Positions 1 through 7,690 of a stretch of DNA of 22,315 bases are shown here, piece after piece. Numbering within the stretch: the first letter of the stretch is position 1; each line of letters opens with the position of its first letter. The translations under genes and the position numbers were made by a program. Below the pieces are notes generated by a model. It searched no databases. It worked only from the letters and a program-made list of their open reading frames with translations, and was not told the DNA's origin. Source of the stretch: a virus; IMG/VR virus record IMGVR_UViG_3300037278_000090, positions 1 through 22,315 of that record, one strand, 5' to 3'.

Positions 1-330
1 ATGGCAAAGCGGGACGCCGGTGCCAGCGAAGAGAAGATGCACCTGGCCATTGCCCATAGCCTGCACCACTCGCAGGCAAAGGGTGATCACGAGCGCAAGG
101 CTTACGGCTGGGGAGGCGTTCATGATGGGCAGGCACCGCCCGAACTCACTGTCGAGCAGAAGGCCAAGCATCTGGAAGCGGCCGCCGCTCACGGGCAAGC
201 TCAGGACCATTACCGTTCTGCGGCCAACTCCTACCGCGACAACCTGCCTAAGGGTGCCGCTGAGTATCAGAAGCTGGCAGAGGAAGCGGCGGCGCGAGCC
301 GAGAAACTGAGTGCAAAGGCGAATGTGTAA
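1..330 (+). CDS. Small unknown phage protein, helical, His/Ala-rich
   Basis: Open frame of 109 residues beginning with ATG at the first base of the window, so a longer N-terminus or a different true start cannot be excluded. The protein is hydrophilic and predicted helical, rich in Ala, His, Lys and Glu, with heptad-like stretches near residues 50-105. No signal peptide or membrane segment is visible, and I do not recognise a family. Its TAA stop directly abuts the ATG of the tail-terminator candidate, so it probably belongs to the same late operon. Its position just upstream of the neck and sheath genes suggests a head or head-tail joining role, which is inference from position only. Confidence 0.6.
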   Translation: MAKRDAGASEEKMHLAIAHSLHHSQAKGDHERKAYGWGGVHDGQAPPELTVEQKAKHLEAAAAHGQAQDHYRSAANSYRDNLPKGAAEYQKLAEEAAARAEKLSAKANV

Positions 331-939
331 ATGAGCGACCCCACCTATGGCGCGCTCCCGGTACAGATCGACCCCACGGCATGGGGCGGCAGGACCAACA
401 CGCCTACCGCGTCCCTTACCGTAGACTCGATTCAGAACCAGATAGCCGCCCAGCTTGTAGCGTTCTTCGCTTCCGGCTCGCTGGCAATTCCGGTCTACAT
501 CTACCCGGCCTTCGATCTTGATACGTGGTGGGCTTCATCGGCGATTGCTTTCGTCCTGATTTCCTACAGCAACACGGGACTCTCGAAACCGCTTGCAACG
601 TCGAGCATGGTCCAGGAGCGCACTCTCCAGTTCAAGGTCCACGTTGAAGCGCGCAAGACAGCGTGGAACCTCAGCGGGGTCGGCTCAGTCTACGCGCTCA
701 TCGATGCAATTGAATCGGCGCTCGGGGGATTCCAGCCTACCGGATGCCGTCACGCCTACTTCACTGAGGAAAGATTCTCGGAACAGGACCCACAAGGGCG
801 CGTCTGGCTGTACGACTTGACGTTCAACGTCCTCACCATTCGCCCGCGGCTGTTGCCCTCTTACGCGCTGGCGAACTTGCAGCAAGCGATTTTCAACGTT
901 ACTCCGAGCGGAGATCAGATCATCGTTCCATCGGAGTAG
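331..939 (+). CDS. Tail terminator / neck protein, Mu gp37-like (DUF1834-type)
   Basis: A 202-residue protein starting immediately after the preceding TAA. The central part (about residues 100-175) has the pattern of Mu gp37 / DUF1834 proteins: VHVEARKTAWNL, then a Gly-containing linker, then YALIDAIESALGGF, and later VWLYDLTFNVLT. In Mu-like phages this family sits directly upstream of the tail sheath gene, as here, and is thought to cap the tail tube at the head-proximal end. The residue pattern and location are seen in the sequence; the terminator role comes from family knowledge plus position. The -35-like part of the sheath leader overlaps the last codons. Confidence 0.65.
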   Translation: MSDPTYGALPVQIDPTAWGGRTNTPTASLTVDSIQNQIAAQLVAFFASGSLAIPVYIYPAFDLDTWWASSAIAFVLISYSNTGLSKPLATSSMVQERTLQFKVHVEARKTAWNLSGVGSVYALIDAIESALGGFQPTGCRHAYFTEERFSEQDPQGRVWLYDLTFNVLTIRPRLLPSYALANLQQAIFNVTPSGDQIIVPSE

Positions 940-969
940 CAACCTGATACACTTTGTATCGACGGGTAC
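926..969 (+). promoter_or_regulatory. Candidate promoter upstream of the tail sheath (leader A)
   Basis: TTCCAT (926-931), a 16-nt spacer and TACACT (948-953) resemble a weak sigma-70-type promoter overlapping the end of the preceding gene. The predicted start of transcription falls near GACGGGTAC (961-969). The same string and spacing occur in the leader at 14970-15012. A short palindrome, GATACA-CTT-TGTATC (946-960), overlaps the -10-like box and could be an operator. The -35 match is poor in isolation; the support comes mainly from the repeated architecture. Confidence 0.45.
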
Positions 970-980
970 TCAAGCACTGA

Positions 981-1027
981 GGCTCGGATGGTTCTGGTTT
1001 GATAAGCCAGCACTGTCCGGGCCTTTT
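981..1027 (+). terminator. Terminator-like hairpin in the sheath leader
   Basis: GGCTCGGA (981-988) pairs with TCCGGGCC (1016-1023), one G:U included, and is followed at once by TTTT. Inside the loop is a second perfect hairpin, CTGGTTT-GAT-AAGCCAG (994-1010). The structure lies between the candidate promoter and the sheath start, so it may end upstream transcripts, attenuate, or act as a protective or antitermination RNA structure. The T-run is short, so intrinsic termination may be partial. Confidence 0.5.
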
Positions 1028-1056
1028 CACGTTTGGCGGCAAAGGAGCGGAGAAAT

Positions 1057-3366
1057 ATGAGTTTCTTCCATGGCATTACAGTAACCGAGGTCAACGCCAA
1101 CGGCGTATCGATTCAGGTGGTCAACTCGGCAGTTATTGGCCTCATCGGCTCGGCTCCGCAGTGGTCGGCATCGTCTGGAGCAGGACCCGGAATCAACGTC
1201 CCGACGCTCATTCAGTCCGCCGCGCAGGGCTCGGCGTTTGGCAAGCAGATTCAGGGTTATACGATTCCTGAAGCCCTTGCGGACATTCAACTCCAGGGCG
1301 CGGGGGCCGTCATCGTCATCGACGTGTTCAACCCACTGCTCCATCAGAGCACCTTTGCGACCAATCCCTTGACAGGACCCGCATCCAACAGTGTGCCGGT
1401 AACACTCGGCCACATGGGCCTAATTGGTCCAGGCTTACCCAACACCCCCCTTTCTACCGCTTCGGTTGACACCGTGGCGCAGGCGGGCGGCGCGGCAAGC
1501 CACAGCTATGCAACAGGCGACACGATCACCTTGGCGGGCGGAACGGCTTCGACTCCCGCAGTCCTGACCGTCGCGACTACTAAACTCGTATCGCTGGCAG
1601 TGAACGCTCCCGGCGGCGCTACATCGCACAACTACGCGGCCGGCGACAGCGTTACATTGGCAGGCGGAACCGCTTCGGTTGCTCCCCAACTCACCGTTAC
1701 CTCCACTCAGGTTACCGGCGCAACGGTGGCGGCCGGTGGCAGCGGCGGCACGAACGGGACTCAGACAGTTACCGGCACGACTGGCACCGGAACACGCTTC
1801 CAGGCTTCTGTGACTGTGGCCGGTGGCGCGATTACTGCGGTCCTGTCCATCTCACTGGCCGGTTCCTATACTGTCAACCCCACGGCTCCCGCTCTTGAGC
1901 CTGTGACGGGCGCAGGTCTGACCGGTGCGGAGTTGGCTATCACTCTGGGCGTGGCCACCTTCAACATCGTCAACGCGGGAAGTTTCACCGTGAACAGCGC
2001 GGCATTGACGCAGGCAAGCTCAACAGGACTCGGAACCGGGGCAACCTTCAACCTTGGCGTCTTTGGAGTCCTGACGGCCACGGTCTCCACTGCGGGCAGC
2101 TACTCGGCTGTCCCGGCGAACCCTGTAGCTCAGGCCAGCACCTCGGGCAGCGGCACCGGTGCCACCTTCAACGTTACCTTTGCTGGACCGCCTACCACCG
2201 TCGTGGTCAAGAACCAGGCCGGATCGACGACCTATGTCGAGGGCACAGACTACACCATCGACTATGTGAACGGCCTGCTCTACACCAAGAGCGGCGGCGC
2301 AATCACCTCAGCGCAGGCATTGCAGGTTTCCGGCACCTACTGCGACCCGTCCAAGGTTGCCTATACCGACATCATCGGGACCGTGACTGGAAGCACCTAC
2401 ACTGGCATCCAAGCCTTGCAGACTACCTTCCAGACGATGGGTCTGTTCGCTAAGTTGCTCATCACCCCAACCTTCTACGATGCGTCCACGAGCGCGAACC
2501 TGCTGGCCATGGCGACGAAACTCCGGGCCATCTCGTTCACCGATGCGCCGCCGAACACGACTGTTGCAACCGCCATCGCCAACCGCGGAGCCTCCGGCAA
2601 TGCCTTCAATCAAGCCAGCGACCGGCTCGCACTCACCTTCCCTTGGCAGTTGAAGACGCCTACCACCATCAGCCCCACCGGCGTCGTGGTGAGTGCGCAG
2701 GGCACCATCGGATACACAACCCTGACCGGAACCGTCGACACCCCGTACAGCACTTGGGTTGCGGGTGCTACGGCAGCCAGCGACATTTCCAACGGCTTCT
2801 GGTTCTCGCCGTCGAACACTATCATCAACGGGATTCTGGGTCCTGATGTCAGTCTCTACATGAGCGCCTACGATCCGACTTCGGACACGAACGCGCTGAA
2901 CGCGGCCGGCATCATGACGGTCTTCAACGGATTCGGGACTGGATACAGGACCTGGGGCAACCGGGCATCGAGCTTCCCGTCGAGCGGCGCGGTTACCACG
3001 TTCCTCGCCGTTCGCAGGACCCTCGACGTTGTAGAGCAGAGCATCCAATACAGTTCGCTCCCCTTCGCAGACAAGCCCATTACCAACGGCCTTATCAATT
3101 CGATCTTGCGGAGCGTGAACGCCTTTATCAACTCGCTGATTCAGCAAGGCGCATTGATCGCCGGAAGCGCGGTGACCTACAACCCTGTCGACAATCCTCC
3201 TGCGAGTCTAGCGAACGGACAACTCACGTTTGAAGTAAGCGTGATGCCGCCGCCGCCGGCCGAGCAGATCATTTACAACTTCTCGATCAATACCAGTCTG
3301 CTTGCGAACCTCGGGGCATCCGTAACGAGCACCAGCACAACCAGCAACGTCAATGTGATCGCATAA
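1057..3366 (+). CDS. Tail sheath protein with a large inserted beta-repeat domain
   Basis: Contractile tail sheath subunit of 769 residues. I chose the ATG at 1057 because AGGAG lies 9 nt upstream; an in-frame TTG at 1033 has no such support. The N-terminus (FFHGITVTEVNANGVSI) is typical of P2 FI/Mu L sheath proteins. A sheath-like segment follows near residues 390-410 (EGTDYTIDYVNGLLYTKSGG), and the C-terminal third has the expected ADKPITNGLINSI and a Gly-Ala-Leu stretch before a PPPPAEQIIY end. Residues of about 138-376 are an insertion of Gly/Thr/Ala-rich beta repeats, making the protein almost twice the length of P2 FI. It follows its own leader and is followed closely by the tube gene. 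Confidence 0.93.
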   Translation: MSFFHGITVTEVNANGVSIQVVNSAVIGLIGSAPQWSASSGAGPGINVPTLIQSAAQGSAFGKQIQGYTIPEALADIQLQGAGAVIVIDVFNPLLHQSTFATNPLTGPASNSVPVTLGHMGLIGPGLPNTPLSTASVDTVAQAGGAASHSYATGDTITLAGGTASTPAVLTVATTKLVSLAVNAPGGATSHNYAAGDSVTLAGGTASVAPQLTVTSTQVTGATVAAGGSGGTNGTQTVTGTTGTGTRFQASVTVAGGAITAVLSISLAGSYTVNPTAPALEPVTGAGLTGAELAITLGVATFNIVNAGSFTVNSAALTQASSTGLGTGATFNLGVFGVLTATVSTAGSYSAVPANPVAQASTSGSGTGATFNVTFAGPPTTVVVKNQAGSTTYVEGTDYTIDYVNGLLYTKSGGAITSAQALQVSGTYCDPSKVAYTDIIGTVTGSTYTGIQALQTTFQTMGLFAKLLITPTFYDASTSANLLAMATKLRAISFTDAPPNTTVATAIANRGASGNAFNQASDRLALTFPWQLKTPTTISPTGVVVSAQGTIGYTTLTGTVDTPYSTWVAGATAASDISNGFWFSPSNTIINGILGPDVSLYMSAYDPTSDTNALNAAGIMTVFNGFGTGYRTWGNRASSFPSSGAVTTFLAVRRTLDVVEQSIQYSSLPFADKPITNGLINSILRSVNAFINSLIQQGALIAGSAVTYNPVDNPPASLANGQLTFEVSVMPPPPAEQIIYNFSINTSLLANLGASVTSTSTTSNVNVIA
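1486..1707 (+). repeat. Tandem coding repeat inside the sheath insertion
   Basis: Two 32-residue copies, at 1486-1581 and 1612-1707 (spacing 126 bp), share the pattern GGAxSHxYAxGDxxTLAGGTAS followed by a beta-strand ending LTV. The DNA copies have diverged at many third positions, so selection has kept the protein repeat rather than the DNA. Further looser repeats with GTGATFN occur downstream to about 2180. Confidence 0.75.
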
Positions 3367-3376
3367 GGAGCGCACC

Positions 3377-3898
3377 GTGGCAAATCTCGTCATCAATTCC
3401 CTCAGTAATTGCAACGTCTATTTGAACGGGGTCGAACTCCTCGGGCGCGCCGCAGAAGTGAAGATTCCCCAGCCCAAGCGCATCAGGACTGACTACAAGG
3501 GACTCGGCATGGCCGCGCGTATCAAGATCCCGACTGGCTGGGACATGATGGAGTCCACCATCAAGTGGTCTTCGTTTGATCCTGACACCATCAGCCAAGT
3601 GGCGCTCTCCAGCCAAACCTGCTCTATCAGTTGCCTCGGCGACTTGCAGACACTCTCAGCATCGGGAGAGGTTTCCGAGAGTCCTGTCATCTACAACTTC
3701 AACGGCGTCCCATTCGATGTGGGCGACATTGATTTCAAGTCTCAGGAACTGGTTGAATTCACATCCAGCTTCGATGTCTACCACGTCGATCTAAGCGTTG
3801 GCGGGACTCAGATTTACCTTTTTGACGCATTCTCCAACCAGTACGTCGTGAATGGCGTTGACCAACTCGCGGGTTACCGAGCGAACATCGGAGGTTGA
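3377..3898 (+). CDS. Major tail tube protein, P2 FII-like
   Basis: A 173-residue protein with a GTG start, preceded by AAGGAG overlapping the sheath stop region. It has the whole-length signature of the P2 FII tube family: N-terminal NVYLNGVELLGRAAEVKIPQ, a KGLGMAARI loop, and a C-terminal VNGVDQLAGYRANIGG that closely matches the FII ending. Hexameric rings of this protein form the inner tube through which DNA passes. The order sheath then tube is the standard P2/Mu arrangement. No anomalies are visible. Confidence 0.93.
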   Translation: MANLVINSLSNCNVYLNGVELLGRAAEVKIPQPKRIRTDYKGLGMAARIKIPTGWDMMESTIKWSSFDPDTISQVALSSQTCSISCLGDLQTLSASGEVSESPVIYNFNGVPFDVGDIDFKSQELVEFTSSFDVYHVDLSVGGTQIYLFDAFSNQYVVNGVDQLAGYRANIGG

Positions 3899-3901
3899 TA
3901 A

Positions 3902-4198
3902 GTGGCAGCCAATGGATATGCCCCATCCGCTTCACAGCAAGTTGTAGCAAGCGGAATAGCGAACACCATCGCCAATCCAGGGACCGGCGCAACGCTGCGT
4001 CTTGCCAATGTGGGAGCCGAGCCTGTGTATGTCGCACTGGGCGCATCGAGTCCTGTTGCGGTCACTCCCCAGACGGGACTCGCGATCTTGCCCGGCGCGC
4101 CTGCTGAGTTTCTGACGGCGGTATCAAACGGGTTCATCGGCTTCGTGACTGACGGATGCACTTTCAACGTTCGGCTCAACATCTCGCAAGGGACGTAG
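3902..4198 (+). CDS. Small beta-rich structural protein of unknown function
   Basis: A 98-residue product with a GTG start preceded by GGAGG inside the end of the tube gene. It is Ala/Gly/Val-rich with alternating hydrophobic residues (for example PVYVALG and FIGFVTDGCTFNVRL), suggesting a beta-sandwich. No signal peptide or membrane segment is seen. It lies between tube and tail chaperone, where P2 has no gene. It could be a tail or head decoration protein, but I do not recognise a family and make no firm assignment. Confidence 0.7.
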   Translation: MAANGYAPSASQQVVASGIANTIANPGTGATLRLANVGAEPVYVALGASSPVAVTPQTGLAILPGAPAEFLTAVSNGFIGFVTDGCTFNVRLNISQGT

Positions 4199-4245
4199 AG
4201 GCCGAACCACAACCATAGCCGAGCACCGGCGTGAGGTGATTCACC

Positions 4246-4629
4246 ATGGCAACAGGACCCATCGTACTGACTTCCGATACAACCCCCTCCCCCGAACAGA
4301 TTCGCCGCGAGTTCGACCTTCCCTCTGGCAAGCACGTGATCTTGCTGAAAGGTACTGGTCGTGACCAGCGCCTGGCCGCTACGGTCGCCGGCGAGAATGC
4401 CGACAGCATCAAGATTCAGGACGCCCTGGCTTCCCGTCTGTCCCTCGTGGACGGCAAACGCATCCGCATGGAAGACGTGGACGAGATGGACTTCGACGAT
4501 GCGATGGTGTTTCGCGCCGAGGTCTCTCAGGTATTGCGCCCTTTGCTCCAGAGGATTTCGAGTGTCCTGAAACCGGATCAGGACGCGCCGAAACCCGCAC
4601 AGGACGCGGCAACCGACCAGTCGTCCTAA
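4246..4629 (+). CDS. Tail assembly chaperone, first part (Mu gp41 / P2 gpE-like)
   Basis: A 127-residue acidic protein beginning at ATG 4246 after a GAGGTGAT ribosome binding site. It has a compact N-terminal domain (residues 1-100, with PSGKHVILLKG and a MEDVDEMDFDDAMVFRAEV helix) and a Pro/Asp/Gln-rich tail, as in phage tail assembly chaperones of the Mu gp41/P2 gpE kind. Location between tube and tape measure is diagnostic for these genes, which coat the tape measure during tail assembly. Family assignment is by context plus composition rather than a unique motif. Confidence 0.7.
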   Translation: MATGPIVLTSDTTPSPEQIRREFDLPSGKHVILLKGTGRDQRLAATVAGENADSIKIQDALASRLSLVDGKRIRMEDVDEMDFDDAMVFRAEVSQVLRPLLQRISSVLKPDQDAPKPAQDAATDQSS

Positions 4630-4631
4630 CC

Positions 4632-4781
4632 ATGGAAGCACTGGGCGCGATGGTGCATGAGGGGGTGAGTCCTGAATCCATCGATTCCATGTCAATAGGC
4701 GATTTAGTAGGGTGGTACCTAGTTCTACAACAGTACAGCCGAGCCGTTGAAAAGCGCATTCCGAAGCGGAGGAAACCTTGA
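4632..4781 (+). CDS. GpE'-like tail chaperone partner (49 aa)
   Basis: A short frame of 49 residues in the -1 frame relative to the preceding chaperone, starting two bases after its TAA. It contains PESIDSMSIGDLVGWYLVL, which resembles the conserved P2 gpE' pattern of a Pro, a Met, a D/E-L-L and a Trp helix, and ends in a basic tail (KRIPKRRKP). In P2 this part is made by a -1 frameshift fused to E. Here the -1 frame is open for at least 75 nt upstream of this ATG, but no X-XXY-YYZ slippery heptamer is present. No ribosome binding site precedes the ATG either, so termination-reinitiation is the simplest expression route. Its TGA overlaps the TTG start of the tape measure. Confidence 0.65.
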   Translation: MEALGAMVHEGVSPESIDSMSIGDLVGWYLVLQQYSRAVEKRIPKRRKP

Positions 4782-6535
4782 GCGAAGACGATCAAACATC
4801 CATACTGAAAGTCCTCGTCCAACTCCGCGACGAAGTGACTGACCCTCTAAAACAGGTCAATGACCGATTCAGCGAGATGGCGGAGAATTTCGCCAGTATC
4901 GGCATGGCTGCTGGTGAAGTGTTTGCTGGATACGAGGCGCTGAAGACGGTAATTGAGCCCGCTGCTGCCATGCAAGAGCAGATGGTCAGCCTAAAAGAGG
5001 CCACTCTCGCTAATGCGGATGCGATGGAAAAGTACAAGCATCAGGCAGATGAGGTTGGAACTTCCTTGCCACTGAAGGGTGGCGCAGAAGAAGCAATGCA
5101 GGCAATGACGGAACTGTACAAGACGTTCCGTGACGATGGGGCGATCAAAGAACAGACCGAGACCGCAGCAAAATTAGCCGTAGTCATGGGAGACACGGCC
5201 CCGCTCGCGGCAAAAGTCTTGTCTTCGGCAGTTCAGAACCTTGGAGACACGAGTCGCCCCGTTGTCGATCAAATGAAGGAGTTTGGCGACGAAATAGCCG
5301 TTCTTCAGGCGCGCTTCCCGATGGGCAGCGGTGGCCTGATGCGCATGTCGATGGCTCTTCGGATGCTCGGCACAGCGGCCCAGGTCAACAATGTTGCGCA
5401 GAAAACCATGCTCGCCCTGATGGCCGAGGGTAACAGGATCAACCTTGGTGGCCCGCGCGGATCGGGGCCCATACTTGCGGGAATCGTCAACTCTCTGCTC
5501 AAGATGAAAGATGGTCGCTACGAAATGGAGAAGTATGGCCTCCAGGTCGTAAAGACAACCGATGGGCACGTCAACCTCATCAAGACTCTTGAGAAGATGA
5601 GCGAACTTTCTGACAAGCAGAAGCGCGCACTTGAGTCTTCCATGGGTAGTCAGGGGGCCAACGTCTCTTTGCTTATCAAGCACATGGACGATTTGAAGGA
5701 GGCGTACAACGAAATAGACCACGCAAGTGGGCAGTTAGATCAGGACGCGAAAGACCGCACTGCTACCTTCGATGCGCACATGCAAGAAATGAAAAATTCG
5801 TGGCAGGCGCTCAAGGAGTCTATCGGGACTCATATCCTTCCTGATCTGACTACCGACATTAACCAGATGACGGAAATCATAAATAAAATGAACGAGTTTT
5901 CCGATAAGCACCCGACTGCGGCGAAAGCTGCCGGAAGAGGTTTGGAGCTTGGAGTAGGAACGGGAATTTTAGCAGCGGCAGTAAAATTAGGGCCGATGAT
6001 GTGGAAAGGACTTGGCGGTGCCGCTGCTTACGGATGGGCGCGCAGTTTTTTCCCGGCGGCGACAAAGACGCTGTCTGCTCGGGAAGCAATGTATGGCGGG
6101 AGTAAAGCCGCTGAGGCAGCAGGACTCTCAAGATTTCTTCCATTTATTGGAGAGGCGGTGACTGGGGGGATGATGGGATGGAGTGCTGGCCACTGGTTGC
6201 AGAGGCATGACCCCATTGGATTTGAAGCCTATCAAGGGATGCAAGAGAAAACATCCGTATTGGAAGGTTGGAAAGGGCCTATCGCAGTTCCCGTACAGGG
6301 AAATTATGGATGGAACACTGAGGCGTTCGGATCGCCTCGATTGGCAAACCCGTTCGCTAATACCACACCATTTTCCGCGCTTGGATCAGCCGGAACCGTA
6401 AACAATAATCCAAATATCAACATCTACCCTCCAAGCCAAGAAATGGACCCAAAAGCGATGGGAGATATGGTTGAACGGGAGATTGAGAAGTATAACCAGC
6501 AAAATGCCCGTAAGCAATTGGGGGGAGGCCGCTAA
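4778..6535 (+). CDS. Tape measure protein
   Basis: A 585-residue protein with a TTG start overlapping the previous TGA (TTGA) and GGAGG 5 nt upstream. It is mostly helical with heptad repeats. Phage minor-tail/TP901-like features include an N-terminal helical region, a Gly-rich loop near residue 190 (FPMGSGG), and two hydrophobic segments near 380-420 and 450-475 that could insert into the host membrane after ejection. It follows the tail chaperones and precedes U and X homologues, the canonical tape-measure position. At about 1.5 angstroms per residue it would predict a fairly short tail of roughly 80-90 nm (inference). The 3' third looks AT-richer than the 5' part. Confidence 0.88.
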   Translation: MSEDDQTSILKVLVQLRDEVTDPLKQVNDRFSEMAENFASIGMAAGEVFAGYEALKTVIEPAAAMQEQMVSLKEATLANADAMEKYKHQADEVGTSLPLKGGAEEAMQAMTELYKTFRDDGAIKEQTETAAKLAVVMGDTAPLAAKVLSSAVQNLGDTSRPVVDQMKEFGDEIAVLQARFPMGSGGLMRMSMALRMLGTAAQVNNVAQKTMLALMAEGNRINLGGPRGSGPILAGIVNSLLKMKDGRYEMEKYGLQVVKTTDGHVNLIKTLEKMSELSDKQKRALESSMGSQGANVSLLIKHMDDLKEAYNEIDHASGQLDQDAKDRTATFDAHMQEMKNSWQALKESIGTHILPDLTTDINQMTEIINKMNEFSDKHPTAAKAAGRGLELGVGTGILAAAVKLGPMMWKGLGGAAAYGWARSFFPAATKTLSAREAMYGGSKAAEAAGLSRFLPFIGEAVTGGMMGWSAGHWLQRHDPIGFEAYQGMQEKTSVLEGWKGPIAVPVQGNYGWNTEAFGSPRLANPFANTTPFSALGSAGTVNNNPNINIYPPSQEMDPKAMGDMVEREIEKYNQQNARKQLGGGR

Positions 6536-7114
6536 ATGTTCGCCTCTTTCGGTCCCATCTCGTTTCAGCCTCTTGCGAGTCCTACCAAGCTGGAGATCGA
6601 GAAAAAGTACCACTACGAAGCAATCAACGTGATCGGCGCGCCTCCTGTGTTGCAGTGGATTTACGACAATCTTCGCCACGTTGAACTGTCGATCTACCTT
6701 CACAACTTCTGGTGCAAGCCTCAGACGGCCATCAACGCTCTGACGCAGCTTGCCGACTTCCACGTTCCGCAGCAGTTCGTCTTTGGGAACAAGAACAACC
6801 TCGGGACCTTCGTTATCTCAAACTACCGGCTAAAACAGCGCTGGATGGCCGACGACGGCTCTGTAATCGCTGCGGAGATGGATCTTGAACTGACTGAGTA
6901 CGTCGCACCGTCCACGCTCCAAAGCAACACCATGACAGTCGGGACCATCGGCAACTCGACAATCAACACCAATCCTCCAGGGCTCACTACTTCACAGAGC
7001 GCGGCGGCCGGCTCGACGCTGGTTGTGAGTCCTGCCACGGCTTCCCCCTCGGGCATACCGGCACAGACGCCGTATACGAATGTCCCGTTGAGCACGATTG
7101 CGAGGGCTGCATAA
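6536..7114 (+). CDS. P2 gpU-like tail protein
   Basis: A 192-residue protein with ATG immediately after the tape-measure TAA and a GGGGAGG site upstream. The first 125 residues fit the P2 gpU family: FGPISFQPL at the start, a core with HVELSIYLHNFW, then ALTQLADFHVPQQFVFG and NLGTFVISNYRLKQRWMADDG before a beta-strand ending in LELTEYV. The remaining 65 residues are a Ser/Thr/Pro/Ala-rich low-complexity tail absent from P2 gpU. gpU is a tail-completion protein needed for assembly near the tape measure. Context (tape measure then U then X then D) supports the call. Confidence 0.83.
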   Translation: MFASFGPISFQPLASPTKLEIEKKYHYEAINVIGAPPVLQWIYDNLRHVELSIYLHNFWCKPQTAINALTQLADFHVPQQFVFGNKNNLGTFVISNYRLKQRWMADDGSVIAAEMDLELTEYVAPSTLQSNTMTVGTIGNSTINTNPPGLTTSQSAAAGSTLVVSPATASPSGIPAQTPYTNVPLSTIARAA

Positions 7115-7402
7115 ATGCCGAATGTCGTCATTCCAAACGGTGGTTCTGGAGTCCTGACGCCTTCACTCGTTACCACATACGTCAATCCGTCAGCACCGAC
7201 CTCGGGAATCATCTACGTGTCCAAAGGGGAACGCTGGGACGCGATAGCGTATCGGATGTACGGCGACAGCACGCAGGTTGAGCCGCTGATTCAGAACAAC
7301 CCTGGCATTCCGATTGGCGACATTGTGGCGCAGGGAGTGCAGGTTTTTGTCCCGCTGATCACGCCAGCGACCAGCACAACCAGTTCGACGCCGTGGGGTT
7401 GA
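7115..7402 (+). CDS. P2 gpX-like tail protein with LysM domain
   Basis: A 95-residue protein with a single LysM-like core: GERWDAIAYRMYGD at about residues 38-51 and then EPLIQNNPGIPIGDIVAQGVQVFVP. This is the hallmark of the P2 gpX / phage_tail_X family, which binds at the junction of tube and baseplate hub. The N-terminal 30 residues are a Pro/Gly/Ser-rich extension. The ATG follows the U stop directly. Function is from family knowledge. Confidence 0.88.
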   Translation: MPNVVIPNGGSGVLTPSLVTTYVNPSAPTSGIIYVSKGERWDAIAYRMYGDSTQVEPLIQNNPGIPIGDIVAQGVQVFVPLITPATSTTSSTPWG

Positions 7403-7405
7403 TAA

Positions 7406-7690
7406 ATGGCAAAGTTGCACAAGATCGCAGAGGATTACTACGGGTTCTTTTGCCCCGGGTGCCTTAACACGCACGCCGTTTCAGTGAATGGGCGCCGAAA
7501 CTCATGCAATGCAACTTGGGGATGGAACGGAAGTGTGGATAGTCCCACCTTTACGCCATCAATCAACTGCGTGGGATACTGCCATTCGTTCGTTACCGAC
7601 GGGAAGATTCAGTTTCTCGGTGACAGCACGCATAAACTGGCCGGGCAGACGGTCGAGATACCTGATTGGGACGCGGAGCAGGAAGATTGA
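7406..7690 (+). CDS. DUF6527-family protein
   Basis: A 94-residue protein recognisable by FFCPGCLNTHAV, WGWNGSVDSPTFTPSI, GYCHSFVTDGKIQFLGD and STHKLAGQTVEIPDWD, the characteristic blocks of DUF6527 proteins found in many phages. The CPGC and CVGYC pairs with nearby His residues suggest a metal site (inference). From memory, some cellular members in bacterial ubiquitin-like (Bub) operons have been reported as proteases; whether this protein is active is unknown. It sits between the X and D homologues, an extra gene in the P2 order, and its TGA overlaps the TTG start of the hub gene. Confidence 0.85.
   Translation: MAKLHKIAEDYYGFFCPGCLNTHAVSVNGRRNSCNATWGWNGSVDSPTFTPSINCVGYCHSFVTDGKIQFLGDSTHKLAGQTVEIPDWDAEQED

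Noticed and set aside
940-1056. tRNA or tRNA-like gene
   Set aside because: There are stem-loops, but no T-loop consensus and no cloverleaf with a 7-bp acceptor stem; a leader hairpin fits better.
2308-3147. A 279-codon open frame on the minus strand
   Set aside because: It lies antisense to the conserved C-terminal part of the tail sheath, has Arg/Gly-rich shadow composition and no family signal.
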